This document shows, one piece after another, positions 9,752 through 16,421 of a DNA stretch of 64,000 nt. The position numbers and the translations under genes are program-made. Position 1 is the stretch's first letter. Each line of letters starts with the position of its first letter. The stretch lies in assembly GCA_022414725.1 (NCBI GenBank), contig CM039462.1, forward strand, positions 20,277,203-20,341,202. Direction: 5' to 3'. The notes under the pieces are model-generated. The model ran no database searches, had not been told where the DNA came from, and worked only from the letters and a program-made list of their open reading frames with translations. This DNA comes from Microglena sp. YARC. Lineage: Eukaryota > Chlorophyta > Chlorophyceae > Chlamydomonadales > Chlamydomonadaceae.

Positions 9752-11229
9752 CAGTTCCACACCTTCCAGAGATAGAGGAGCAGGTGGCCGTTGTGTATCC
9801 ATTTGCTCAACCGTGCGTGTGATGACACCGCTTCCATGTCGCCTGGACGCACGTACAGCATGTGGTGCTGAAAGCCCATGGCGCGGTGGAACTGGATATG
9901 CTTGTCTAGTAGAGCCGCCATTGCATCCACGTTGCTGCTCAAGTTGTACAGAGGATGCATGATTATTGTGGCATTGGCTGGAGCCTGGAGCAGTGGAGAG
10001 CAGAAATTAGGCAGCGATAATGTCTTTCTTTAGGAGTCTGTCATTTGTTAAGCGTAACCTTAGTTAGGCACCATTCTCTATGCACAGCACCCCCCCGCCC
10101 CCACCCTACGCCAATCCCATGCCACCGCACCTCACCTGCACCCCAACCTGCTACTTCCATTGAGCCATGCCACTAACATTGGTTTGCAACATAATTTAAG
10201 CACTCTGATGAACACACACACGTATGCTTCCATATTTGTAGGAAAAGGCAGAGTTAGTTGAAATTAGCGAATGAACAATATAAGTGAATGTTAGTTAATC
10301 TTAGATGGACAAGCCGTCTTGCCATAATTTTGAATTTATTTGAAAACAAATACTATTGTGACACAATAATAATATTAGTTAATATAAGTAGTTTTTCTAC
10401 GACTCATATTAGCTGCTGTCCCCCATATATTTTAGTACTACGCGTCTTCATCTATCTTTCAGCTACAAACATTTGTTCTCCCAACTCATCTCTCCTCTAG
10501 ATACTTAAGTAAATGAATAAATAGTACGCCTTATTACGAGGCGTGAGGTTGAGGGGACCAGCCCGTTTGCTTGCACTGGGCCCAACCACCTCTACATATT
10601 TATTTTACTTATTGCAATTCGTTCGCGCACACCTGTGAGTCATGCAGATTAGGCTGGATGTGTTTCCCTCGCGGGTCTTCCTCTGATAAGGCCTTCAGCA
10701 CACACGTGTTACTACTTGCTTTGGACGAGAGGAGAATATCACCCATGTTTCCAAGTCCCTCGGGCAGTCCCTCTAATAGACCATTCAGAGGCCTTGTTAG
10801 TGCCCCGACTATGTTTGTCTTCTGAGTGGTAGATTGATGGAGGAGGGACGTAGTGGGGAGGGAGACTTCCCAGCTCCCGCCCGACTTCCCAGCTCGACTT
10901 CCCCGCCCGACTTCCCAGCTCCCGCCCTCTTGCCTAAGTGAAAGCATTGGGTCAATGGTGATATCGGGCAGGGCATCCTCGCTCAAGTGAGGGTTGCACA
11001 CTGTAGTGAATCCTTTGAACCGAAGCTTACCACCCCCAAGGGTGAGTTTGACAAAGATGTGGAGAGAGAAGGTAGCTGTAGAGTTCAGAGAGGGACTGAG
11101 GGCAGGACCATTAAGATCCAGTCTGCAGTGGCTGACGCCAACTTGCGAGGCGTCGAGCCACGAATGGGTTGTTGCAGCCTCCACACAGCTGGGGAGAATA
11201 AGGAGCAGAAGGGCCCATGCGCTTAACAT
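1058..11229 (-). CDS. Split gene: glycosyltransferase family 92 (DUF23)-like protein
   Basis: Four exons on the minus strand join in phase 0 with GT/AG ends: 10633-11229, 9763-9984, 4059-4211 and 1058-1354. Together they give about 422 residues. Exon 1 starts at ATG 11229 and encodes a strong signal peptide or anchor (MLSAWALLLLILPSCVEA). Exon 2 carries NVDAMAALLDKHIQFHRAMG, and exon 3 carries YFDQ...YNHAL and IDIDEYL. The DxD-like acidic motif followed by EY is characteristic of DUF23/GT92 enzymes, which transfer sugars to glycans in the Golgi. Exon 4 carries KSIVRPEY and FFIHHASSF, a typical C-terminal block. The introns are about 0.65, 5.55 and 2.7 kb and full of repeats. The gene may stop at TAA 1058-1060. 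GTAAGC at the same place could instead be a donor leading off the window. The donor sugar and acceptor cannot be inferred. Confidence 0.75.
1400..1742. repeat. CAT/ATG microsatellite, intron 3
   Basis: Imperfect (CAT)n interrupted by a recurring CGAAACCGTTATGAT.. block about every 80-100 bp. It lies just upstream of the exon 4 acceptor of the GT92-like gene. All long ORFs here (poly-His, poly-Asp, poly-Ile/Met) are artefacts of the triplet repeat. Confidence 0.9.
1800..1982. mobile_element. hAT-like MITE family 1, left end lost
   Basis: Matches the copies at 6592-6786, 11918-12100 and 14158-14351 (GGCCAGCGCTTTGAGCGCA, TGCGCCCACA, AGTACCCTG right end). The left terminal CAGGGTACTTC is missing. 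Imperfect direct repeats of about 22 bp (CAATYCTCACCTTGAYATTG) lie at 1784-1805 and 1983-2004. The first 8 bp of these may be the original TSD. Confidence 0.7.
2098..2408 (-). mobile_element. tRNA-related SINE-like element, copy 1 (disrupted)
   Basis: On the minus strand a box B-like GGGTCCAAATCCC (near 2370) lies at the head. It is followed by GTCAACAGCCATGGTAGC and ends CCAGGCTTTATCATTA at about 2098. The copy at 6908-7108 has the same order. Between about 2145 and 2310 this copy carries extra sequence, including a fragment (2225-2299) of the 9-bp-TSD element family. Probably a dead SINE. Confidence 0.5.
2225..2299 (-). repeat. Fragment of the 9-bp-TSD element
   Basis: Reverse complement of the first ~75 bp of the element at 9149-9371: CCAGGGATTATTTTTTCTGC, then TATATAGCGATCGCTAGTTT. 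It is a solitary end. Confidence 0.6.
2755..3182. repeat. 44-bp minisatellite, about 9-10 units
   Basis: The unit contains GAACCATCCCGAGCGCTCAT, then AAGTGCTCCTTACGCCGATC. Spacing of CTCATAAGTGCTC is 44 bp (2836, 2880 and onward). Units differ by substitutions. It lies in intron 3 of the GT92-like gene. Confidence 0.9.
3299..3466. mobile_element. AT-rich hAT-like MITE (TAGGGAACGGC ends), copy 1
   Basis: Ends are TAGGGAACGGC at the left and GCCTTTCCCTA at the right, an 11-bp inverted repeat with one mismatch. Flanks CACATATA (3291-3298) and CACATATC (3467-3474) are a 7/8 TSD. The body contains TAATATT runs and GTGTCACAATAATATT. Relatives occur at about 3523-3674, 3738-3812, 3978-4015, 9402-9575 and about 10268-10430. 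Confidence 0.75.
3523..3674. mobile_element. AT-rich MITE copy 2, reversed
   Basis: Reverse orientation of the family at 3299-3466: contains GACGAGCCGTCTCACCAGAA and TATTATTGTGACACTAT and ends GTTGCCGTTCCCTA. Confidence 0.65.
3665..4058. repeat. Tandemly duplicated segment: MITE end plus exon 3 donor junction
   Basis: The block GCCGTTCCCTAACTATGGGG, ATACAAATCCATTC, then AATCCAAAGC, is found at 3665-3700 and 4006-4050, with a related start at 3795-3850. The 3700-3735 copy continues as CACTCACCTTAATAGTCGTG, which is the exon 3 donor junction (GCTCACCTTGATAGCAGTG) with a few substitutions. On the minus strand it still reads AAG followed by GTGAGT. A partial MITE (3738-3812) separates the copies. 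Confidence 0.75.
4059..4211 (-). CDS. GT92-like gene, exon 3 (acidic catalytic-type motif)
   Basis: A 153-bp, phase-0 exon. Acceptor CACTGCAG is followed by GAG; donor is AAG followed by GTGAGC. It encodes 51 residues beginning EVPFFSERPYFDQ and including VYLAMIDIDEYLC. IDIDEY is the expected metal and nucleotide-sugar binding type of motif in DUF23/GT92 and related GT-A folds. Both junctions of this exon are repeated in the flanking introns (3700-3735 for the donor, 4215-5945 for the acceptor). Those copies could serve as decoy splice sites. Confidence 0.8.
4212..5400. repeat. GACAGA-rich minisatellite built on the exon 3 acceptor
   Basis: Units combine a variable (GACAGA)n/AGTGAGGGCCAGA block with a core GGAACCTCCTGCAGTGAGGG. 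The core is identical to the authentic intron/exon junction at 4205-4222. Core copies occur near 4388, 4547, 4646, 4730, 4827, 4948, 5061, 5140, 5219, 5288 and 5381. Two have CAAGCAG in place of CCTGCAG, which removes the acceptor AG on the minus strand. ORFs in this array are repeat artefacts. Confidence 0.85.
5400..5950. repeat. 68-bp minisatellite with the same acceptor-like core
   Basis: The unit contains CCCCACCCCACCCCCAACCA, CCACTCAACCACCC and GGGACCTCCTGCAGTGAGGG. Spacing between CAGTGAGG cores is 68 bp at 5671, 5739, 5807 and 5875. The core is the same junction-derived motif as in the neighbouring GACAGA array, but the spacer is entirely different. The array ends at 5950 with a degenerate CTCCTACAGTGAGGGACTG. 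Confidence 0.9.
5951..6591. other. Intron 2 sequence without recognised features
   Basis: No conserved ORF or repeat is recognised, apart from short AT and TC-rich stretches. It belongs to the 5.5-kb intron 2 of the GT92-like gene. Confidence 0.4.
6592..6786. mobile_element. hAT-like MITE family 1, complete copy
   Basis: A 195-bp element with ends CAGGGTACTTC and GAATTACCCTG and a perfect 8-bp TSD CTACTGTG (6584-6591, 6787-6794). The CAGGG terminus plus 8-bp TSD is diagnostic of the hAT superfamily. The interior is full of GCGC, AGCGC and TGCGCCCACAG motifs able to form hairpins. No ORF, so non-autonomous. Confidence 0.9.
6908..7108 (-). mobile_element. tRNA-related SINE-like element, copy 2
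   Basis: On the minus strand the head has a box A-like TGGTCTAGTGGTAGACC (perfect 4-bp D-stem), then about 30 bp on a box B-like GGGTTCGACTGCC. The body then reads GTCAACCGCGATGGTAGC, and the tail ends CAGGCGTTATCATTACC. A true tRNA is unlikely: the anticodon loop lacks U33 and the T-stem closing pair is broken. The partner copy is at 2098-2408. tRNA-derived SINEs use these boxes for RNA polymerase III. Confidence 0.6.
7187..7220. repeat. TA microsatellite
   Basis: (TA)n of about 30 bp that borders the 5' truncation of the LINE beginning at 7224. The LINE target duplication includes its end. Confidence 0.9.
7224..8020 (+). mobile_element. 5'-truncated LINE with coding 3' part and TTTCAA tail
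   Basis: Includes a coding fragment (7226-7759), about 260 bp of 3' UTR and an end GGATGTAAC followed by three TTTCAA-type repeats. The flanks TATATATATGTCA (7211-7223) and TATATGTATGTCA (8021-8033) match 12/13 and look like a TSD. The 3' ~100 bp is shared with 812-881 and 19760-19862, which define the family. The TGTAA just before the tail resembles the polyadenylation signal used by green algae. It sits in intron 2 of the GT92-like gene, in the opposite orientation. Confidence 0.8.
7226..7759 (+). pseudogene. LINE ORF C-terminal fragment, endonuclease-like
   Basis: Open from the truncation point: RLIHKAICTGGLGSRRIIMD, continuing past ATG 7277 to a stop after about 178 codons. The segment RPDLAILP, then about 15 residues, then WLLELGYCSD...KFITKHAQH, resembles the PD-(D/E)xK restriction-like endonuclease region downstream of reverse transcriptase in some non-LTR elements. 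It also resembles RT-associated C-termini common in algal and dinoflagellate elements. The downstream residues (GTIPTSFLTSMATLGLDRL, CRRFMEAHPG) fit the same tail. The reverse transcriptase itself is missing. The family name is inferred, not searched. Confidence 0.6.
8630..8742. repeat. GA microsatellite followed by a C tract
   Basis: (GA)n of more than 70 bp, then CTCCCC and a run of C, in intron 2. Ser/Leu- and Glu/Arg-repeat ORFs here are artefacts. Confidence 0.95.
8894..8925. repeat. Poly-C tract (32 C)
   Basis: Uninterrupted run of 32 C on the plus strand. Exact length may be unreliable in sequencing. Confidence 0.95.
9149..9371 (+). mobile_element. Non-autonomous DNA element with 9-bp TSD, copy 2
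   Basis: Starts CAGGGATATG and ends AAAATCACT, flanked by perfect TGATAAGAC at 9140-9148 and 9372-9380. It shares with 215-426 the blocks TTTTGACTCCG, AAATTATCGC, CGCTGTCC.TGGAGGAGG and AACCATAAAGCTAGAA. The two independent perfect 9-bp TSDs fix the boundaries. Confidence 0.85.
9402..9575. mobile_element. AT-rich hAT-like MITE, copy with perfect TSD
   Basis: A 174-bp element with ends TAGGGAACAAC and GCCGACCCCTA. The 8-bp TSD CATATGGT is perfect (9394-9401, 9576-9583). The internal GAGACGGCTCGTC and CACTAATATTATATAACAT blocks match the copies near 3.3-3.7 kb. Confidence 0.85.
9668..9749. repeat. GA/GACAGA microsatellite at the exon 2 donor
   Basis: Begins a few bases inside intron 2 from the donor of exon 2 (GTGTGG at 9757-9762). 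On the coding strand it is a CT-rich tract. Confidence 0.95.
9763..9984 (-). CDS. GT92-like gene, exon 2
   Basis: A 222-bp phase-0 exon. The acceptor is CTGCTCCAG; the donor is AAG followed by GTGTGG. Encodes APANATIIMHPLYN, then NVDAMAALLDKHIQFHRAMG and HHMLYVRPGD, ending HLLLYLWK. The pattern of helix, GF.HH.LYV and a hydrophobic strand before a W matches the N-terminal nucleotide-sugar-binding half of DUF23/GT92 enzymes. The internal ATG at 9960 is not the start, because the frame opens further upstream to the acceptor. Confidence 0.75.
10268..10430. mobile_element. AT-rich MITE, diverged copy
   Basis: Contains GACAAGCCGTCTTGCCATAA, TTTTGAATTTATTTGAAAA and TATTGTGACACAATAATA, as in the other copies. 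The ends are eroded and no TSD is assigned. It lies in intron 1 of the GT92-like gene. Confidence 0.6.
10505..10595 (+). repeat. Dispersed short repeat (ATTT-tail family), copy 2
   Basis: AATAAATAGTACGCC, TTACGAGGCGTGAGGTTGAG, CCCGTTTGCTTGCACTGGG. Shared with 12-105 and 36105-36205. Confidence 0.7.
10633..11229 (-). CDS. GT92-like gene, exon 1 (signal peptide/anchor)
   Basis: ATG at 11229 begins MLSAWALLLLILPSCVEA, a typical hydrophobic signal peptide or type II anchor. That places the protein in the secretory pathway, with the catalytic part lumenal. The remaining ~180 residues are low in conservation and contain a duplicated GGSWEV segment. The exon ends CTCACAG followed by GTGTGC, phase 0, which fits exon 2. 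The alternative read-through to a stop at 10609 adds only eight residues. Confidence 0.65.
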
Positions 11230-11917
11230 GCCAGAGCTAATTTGTTCTTTGTTCGTCAGGGAGAATCTATTCTGCTAGTTTGCAACCGCTTCGACGCCGG
11301 TGTATGCTCTAGGCATTCTGGTATCCGGGGAGGAACAGGTGCAGCATTTGCAGAAGAGCGCATTTGTGAAATCCCTAAATGCGCTGATTAGTCAGCGAGG
11401 GCCGTCTCCATTTGATTCTGGGTACCGGACTCGGCATTTATGCGCATGCGCTAGTGTCGTTCGAATTCGGATTTGAATTCGAAACCCAGGAAGCCCTTGT
11501 CGTCGGGGGCTAGGGTCTTGTTCGGTTGATCGGTTGCACGGCAATTTTCGAGTACCGGATTTCGGTAATTCCGGGGGGATATACTTATTGCACGAGGTCC
11601 CAAGTGAGGCCAATGGCCTGCCCTAATCAAGGCCTACTCATGGGTGGTATCAGAATTGCATTTGGAGACCTGAGTAAAAAGTTAGTAAACAAAACAAATG
11701 ATGGCTGCCCCTCTCCTTCCCCCCTTCGATGAGGTGCTCAGAAAATTCTATAAATGCTCAATAAATAGCTAAAACAAATGCCATATGCTTCCAATAATCA
11801 GAATTAATTGATCGGCTTGAATCAACTTTTAATAGAGGATGCTACCTCTTGGGGGCGGGGTCTTATTCTTGCCTCTCAAGCGAATTCGATTGAACTCGCT
11901 GGACAACAGCTTGGCTA

Positions 11918-12100
11918 CAGGGTACTTCCATTCACCAAATTGGTCAGCGCTTAAGTGCACTTGAAAAACAACTGCGCTTTGTAGTGCAGAAAGCGCAAAA
12001 ATTGCTTGCTGCGCCCACAGGGGGTTGCAAAAAACTGCGCGAAACGCGCAGTGGGGCTCAAAAAGGCAGCGCGCAAAAGCGCGCGCTTGGAGGTACCCTG
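11918..12100. mobile_element. hAT-like MITE family 1, copy
   Basis: A 183-bp element, CAGGGTACTTCC to GGAGGTACCCTG, with TSD CTTGGCTA (11910-11917) and CTTTGCTA (12101-12108), 7/8. The interior matches 6592-6786. Confidence 0.85.
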
Positions 12101-12299
12101 CTTTGCTATCGTTGACCACGTTTTACCAGGGAGGTTTAATTCAATGGGCATGGTGCCATCCACATGTATGGTAGAAAGGCTACCATACAGACAATATTAT
12201 TCATCTAATGTTAATTTAGGTACGGTATCTTGTATACGTGTATCTCGTCACCTATGCAGACTTGAAACCCTTAACGGCCTGAGAAAATTGCAGGGGAGT

Positions 12300-12440
12300 A
12301 AATGGTGCGCACACAAACAATCACGCACAAACATACATAGACACACGTACACACACATACATACACACACGTACAAACACACGGACATACACGCATACAT
12401 ACACACACACATAAACACACTCACATACATACACACATTC
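12300..12440. repeat. ACACATAC simple repeat
   Basis: Imperfect (ACAC/ATAC)n; no coding meaning. Confidence 0.9.
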
Positions 12441-12443
12441 CTA

Positions 12444-12505
12444 AACGGTTGGGCAAGTCCCTTTAGCCTAGTTGGCCTACCCCTGGACTGTAACATACAT
12501 AGGGA
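12444..12505. repeat. Solitary arm of the AGTCCAGGGG foldback element
   Basis: Reads TAAACGGTTGGGCAAGTCCC, TTTAGCCTAGTTGGCCTACC, CCTGGACTGTAACATACAT; reverse of the left arm at 532. Confidence 0.7.
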
Positions 12506-12697
12506 TAGGCAGTATGATATCATATGATATCATGTCATCATACGATATCATATGATATCATATGATGCCGGTGTTCTGACTAGGTAACTTTGGCCTGGGC
12601 CATCATATCATATGATATTAAATCATATGATTTTTGTATGATATCATATGATATCATACTCGTCTTTGGTCAGCATCATATGATTTACCGTCCCCTA
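12500..12697. mobile_element. CATATGATATC-rich MITE with perfect 8-bp TSD
   Basis: Starts TAGGGATAGGC and ends GTCCCCTA, with perfect TSD AACATACA (12492-12499, 12698-12705). The interior is multiple self-complementary ATGATATCATATGATATC blocks on both sides of a unique centre. The second copy, at 14131-14491, carries a nested MITE. Confidence 0.85.
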
Positions 12698-12699
12698 AA

Positions 12700-13330
12700 C
12701 ATACATGCATACACATAGCACTAATCATATCAGACTCACAAAACTAACAAACACAAACATGAATACAAATACAACTTAAGACACAATCACGCTGGCACAC
12801 AGCAGACATACACCACACACCACACACAAACAACACACACTAAATGCTGACACAACACTCACACAAGGATATACACCCCGCAAAAATCGCGCAAAAGTAC
12901 GAGGGCGCACACACAAGGACACAAACACAAACACTGCTGAAGCACTAGTAATTTCCACACACACACATTAGCGGCGCTCAAGCGCACACACAACCCACAA
13001 ACGAGTGCTCATTCACAAGGACACACAAACACATACACTGCACAAGCACAATTAAATTTCACACACACACAAACGAGTGCACATTCACAAGGACACACAC
13101 ACACATACACTGCACAAGCACAGTTGATTTTCACACTCACACACACACAAATCAGCGGCGCTCGAGCTTGCACACGACCCACAAACAAGTACACAGTCAC
13201 AAGGACACAAAAACACTGCACAAGCCCTTTTTCACACACACATCAGCGGCGCTCAAATGCGCACACAACACACAAACAAGCACACACTCACAAGGACACA
13301 CACTGAAACACCCACTCACTTAACACCCAC
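12700..13330. repeat. CA-rich degenerate array
   Basis: ACACACA tracts carrying irregular units such as CATCAGCGGCGCTCAA. Thr/His and Cys/Val ORFs are artefacts. Confidence 0.85.
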
Positions 13331-13998
13331 TATTTGCACACACACACACATCAGCTGTGCTCAAGTGCACAAATTCACACACACACATACACTGCAAACA
13401 CACTATTTGTACACGCACATCAGCGGCGCTCAAGCGCACAAATTCACAGACACACACACATACACTCCAAACACACTATTTGTACACACACACATACACT
13501 GCAAACACACTATTTGTACACACACATCAGCGGCACTCAAGCGCACAAAATCATTGACACACACACATACACTCCAAACACACTATTTTTACACACCTAC
13601 ATACACTGCAAACACACTATTTGTACACACACATACACTGCAAACACACTATTTGTACACACACACATACACTCCAAACACACTATTTTTACACACACAT
13701 ACACTGCAAACACACTATTTGTACACACACACATACACTGCAAACACACTATTTGTACACACACACATACACTGCAAACACACTATTTGTACACACACAC
13801 ATACACCGCAAACGCACTATTTGTACACACACACATACGCTGCAAACACACTATTTGTACACACACATCAGCGGCGCTCAAGCGCACAAATTCAAAGAAA
13901 CACACACATACACTCCAAACACACTATTTGTACACACACACTTACACTGCAAACACACTATTTGTACACACACATCAGCGGCACTCAAGCGCACACCT
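13330..13998. repeat. About 35-bp CA-rich minisatellite
   Basis: The unit is built from CACTATTTGTACACACACAC and ATACACTGCAAACA. Some units are replaced by CATCAGCGGCGCTCAAGCGC. About 18 units. Confidence 0.9.
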
Positions 13999-14130
13999 TC
14001 CTATGACACGGGAAGCATATATTTGGTCTACAGGTTGCAGGCAAGGGACCAGGCCAGCTTCCAGGTGCACTAGGGTACTTTAGGTTAAGCTGAATATCCA
14101 GGAAGAGGAGCTGCATAGAAGCTGTATATG

Positions 14131-14491
14131 CAGGGAACGGCAATATGGTATCATATGCAGGGTACTACTTCTTGCCAAATTGGTCAGAGCTTAAAGCGCA
14201 CAAACGACAAATTGGTCAGTGCTTTTAGCACAAAAATCGCAAAAAACTGCGCGCTGCGCCCACAGGGAGTTGAAAAACTGCGCGTTTCGCGCATAGGGGC
14301 TTAAAAGGGCAGCGTGGCACCGCGCTGCCGCGTGCGCTTAGTAGTACCCTGATCATATGGTGCCTCCAGTATGACTAGTCTAAAATTGCAGTTTATTTAT
14401 AATTATCATATGATGAAATTTGTATGATATCATATCATGCCATACTCGCCTTAGGTCAACATCATATGATATGCGGATATGCCAGTCCCTA
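14131..14491. mobile_element. CATATGATATC MITE, copy 2, interrupted by an hAT MITE
   Basis: Starts CAGGGAACGGC and ends CCAGTCCCTA, with perfect 8-bp TSD TGTATATG (14123-14130 and 14492-14499). A family 1 MITE has inserted at 14158-14351. Removing that insert leaves about 160 bp with TGTATGATATCATATCATGC and the same GGTCA.CATCATATGAT right part as 12500-12697. Confidence 0.85.
14158..14351. mobile_element. hAT-like MITE family 1, nested copy
   Basis: A 194-bp element, CAGGGTACTACTTC to GTAGTACCCTG, with perfect TSD ATCATATG (14150-14157, 14352-14359) inside another MITE. The insertion order is therefore clear. Confidence 0.9.
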
Positions 14492-14632
14492 TGTATATGT
14501 AAAAAATTCAAGTTCTAGAAACTGCCAATAGAAAAACAGTGATACAATCCTCGCATTAAGAAGAAAGGGAGATGGGATGAGGGGAAGACAAGAAAGAGTG
14601 TATTGTATGCACGTACGTTACTTACATTCCAG

Positions 14633-14851
14633 GGGTAGCCGACTCAGGCAGAAGGGCCTTGCCCAACCTCTAACAATGAAGAACAATTACATATTAAATT
14701 AAATGATCACTGTAGCACGAACTCAGGGACCCCGTCGGTAAAACGATTGTTTGGGGTTCAGTTTATCAGTGCTTTTTCTTTTTAAGCCCTTCCTCTAACA
14801 GTGGGGCAGGTCCCTTTAGCCTATTTGGCCTATCCCTAGACTGTTAAATAC
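14633..14851. mobile_element. AGTCCAGGGG foldback element, copy
   Basis: Left arm CATTCCAGGGGTAG...CCTTGCCCAACC; right arm TTTGGGGTTCAGTTTATCAG, CTTTTTCTTTTTAAGCCCTT, GGCCTATCCCTAGACTG. Its middle shares CTGTAGCACRAACTCAGGG with 532-809. Confidence 0.7.
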
Positions 14852-14969
14852 TTACATACATGCATAGATATCAGGAGGGGCTGCTTATAACCAACACAGG
14901 AAGCACTGGTCCCCAACAAACCAGCAGCATAGGGAGGAGGGCCAAAGCTCGATTGTTAGTTATAGAAGC

Positions 14970-15168
14970 ATAGCTTTTATTTTCGGCTACAGCCAGCAGC
15001 TTCTGGGCAGCTCCCCTAGCTTTACACACAGCCAAACCTAGAGCAACACAGTGCATCTGGAAGCTGACGTAATTAGTTATCCAGCACTTCTGATATATTG
15101 GGGCTCTTCCCAGTGGCTGGCTCAGGGATCTGCCTAGAAGCTGCTGTCCGTAGCCGAAAAGAAAGGTA
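14970..15168. mobile_element. AGCAGCTTCTRGGCAGC inverted-repeat element, copy 1
   Basis: The left end CATAGCTTTTATTTTCGGCT, with AGCCAGCAGCTTCTGGGCAG, is mirrored by CTGCCTAGAAGCTGCTG..., then AGCCGAAAAGAAAGGTATG. The inverted arms are about 50 bp. Relatives lie at 15475-15560 (half), 42478-42668, 43287-43485, 43978-44165, 45216-45382, about 45400-45575, 45685-46005 and 46690-46895. Non-coding. Confidence 0.75.
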
Positions 15169-15739
15169 TGTATTGACCATAGCTGAACTCAGGCATAATG
15201 TTTTAAATTAGCAGTTTATTTTAAATCAAATATGTGCACCCTGATGTAGTGCTCTTAAACTAGGTGCTGCTCAGTGTTGCGTATTTCAGATTCCTGTAGG
15301 CCAAGTTGAGTAGCTACTTGGGCTACTCAAGCCCGATTTCAGGATTGTTGCATAGCCATTGCATGGCGAAGCGTAAAGCCCAAGGGAGTCGGGGGTTCAT
15401 GCGTCGCCATGCAACGATGGAATGGCGACGCATCGTCGAAAAATGAAACAGAGGTGCTGCTGGGGCCACTGCTTTTACTTTTCCAGTGGCGAGCAGCAGC
15501 TTTTAGGGAGCTCCCCTGGCTGGCAACTCAGCCAAACCTAAAGCAAGCTGGTGCATCACTGCACCATACTTGACGAAAAACTTCATGGAGAGGTCGGACA
15601 CCATGCCCGCGACCGAGCTGACGAGGCTCGAGACGATGGGCAACGACATGAACATGCACCCGATGCTCATCGGGATCAAGCTGAAGCTGGCATAGTCAGC
15701 TATCTGGTACTGCTGAAATGTCTGAGCTTAGCCCAATGG

Positions 15740-15884
15740 CCTGGATCAGTCTTTAAACTGTCTAATCCACTTAGTGTGCTCCCTGGTTTCCGTGGGTATC
15801 GCACGGGAGGACTTGGATTTGGCAGCCGGAGAGCAGCCCAGAGTTGGCTGAAGAACCATGTAACATTCAAATTCAAATTCAAAA
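15740..15884 (+). mobile_element. 5'-truncated LINE/SINE 3' end with ATTCAA tail and 12-bp TSD
   Basis: A 145-bp insertion flanked by perfect TTAGCCCAATGG (15728-15739 and 15885-15896). Near its end a hairpin-like GAGCAGCCCAGAGTTGGCTG is followed by CATGTAACATTCAAATTCAA. The same hairpin + ATGTAA + TTCAA tail recurs at 16105-16155, 34065-34115, 41905-41950, 42243-42292 and 43233-43275. This marks a retroelement family distinct from the TTTCAATTTCAA one. Confidence 0.85.
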
Positions 15885-16104
15885 TTAGCCCAATGGATGG
15901 GTTGGAGAGCTACACAAATGCTGCTGATCATAGGCAAACAGAAAAGTAGTGGTTAGGGCGCAATCAATGGCGCGCCTTGGACACATACAGAGTGCAGGTC
16001 TATTCAAAATCATGTTGCAGCCTCCTTAAGCATGCTGCTGATGCTGCTGATGATGAAGATAATGTCATCCTTCCTGGTACTTATCTATGTTACTGCCCTA
16101 GGCG

Positions 16105-16155
16105 GCGAGCAGCCAAATGACTGGCTGGAGCAATGTAACCAAGTTCAAGTTCGAA
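16105..16155 (+). mobile_element. LINE-type 3' end, hairpin + ATGTAA + TTCAAG tail
   Basis: GGCGGCGAGCAGCC, AAATGACTGGCTGGAGCA, ATGTAACCAAGTTCAAGTTC. The 5' limit and TSD are not resolved. Confidence 0.6.
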
Positions 16156-16421
16156 GGAAAGCACAAAAACAGCCTCGCTTGACATGCCAAGCTCTTTCTA
16201 TTCTATTGTAGGCACACCGATCTTGTACATCTGCTCTGACATGCATGGCCAAGCACTTTCCATTCTGATGTTGGCACACCAATCGTGTACATCTTATCTG
16301 ATACGCATGGCCAGGCAGTCATGTGGCCAGCAAGGATGTACAAGCTATTGCCTCTTCTATGCATGCATGCTGCTCTTGTCCATCAACTCTGATTCACATG
16401 GTCAAGGCAGTCAATGGTCAG

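Noticed and set aside
13330..13998. CRISPR-like array (regular repeats)
   Set aside because: The units are directly tandem with no unique spacers, and the genome is eukaryotic.
12248..14083. Thr/His and Cys/Val ORFs
   Set aside because: CA-rich repeats open in all frames.
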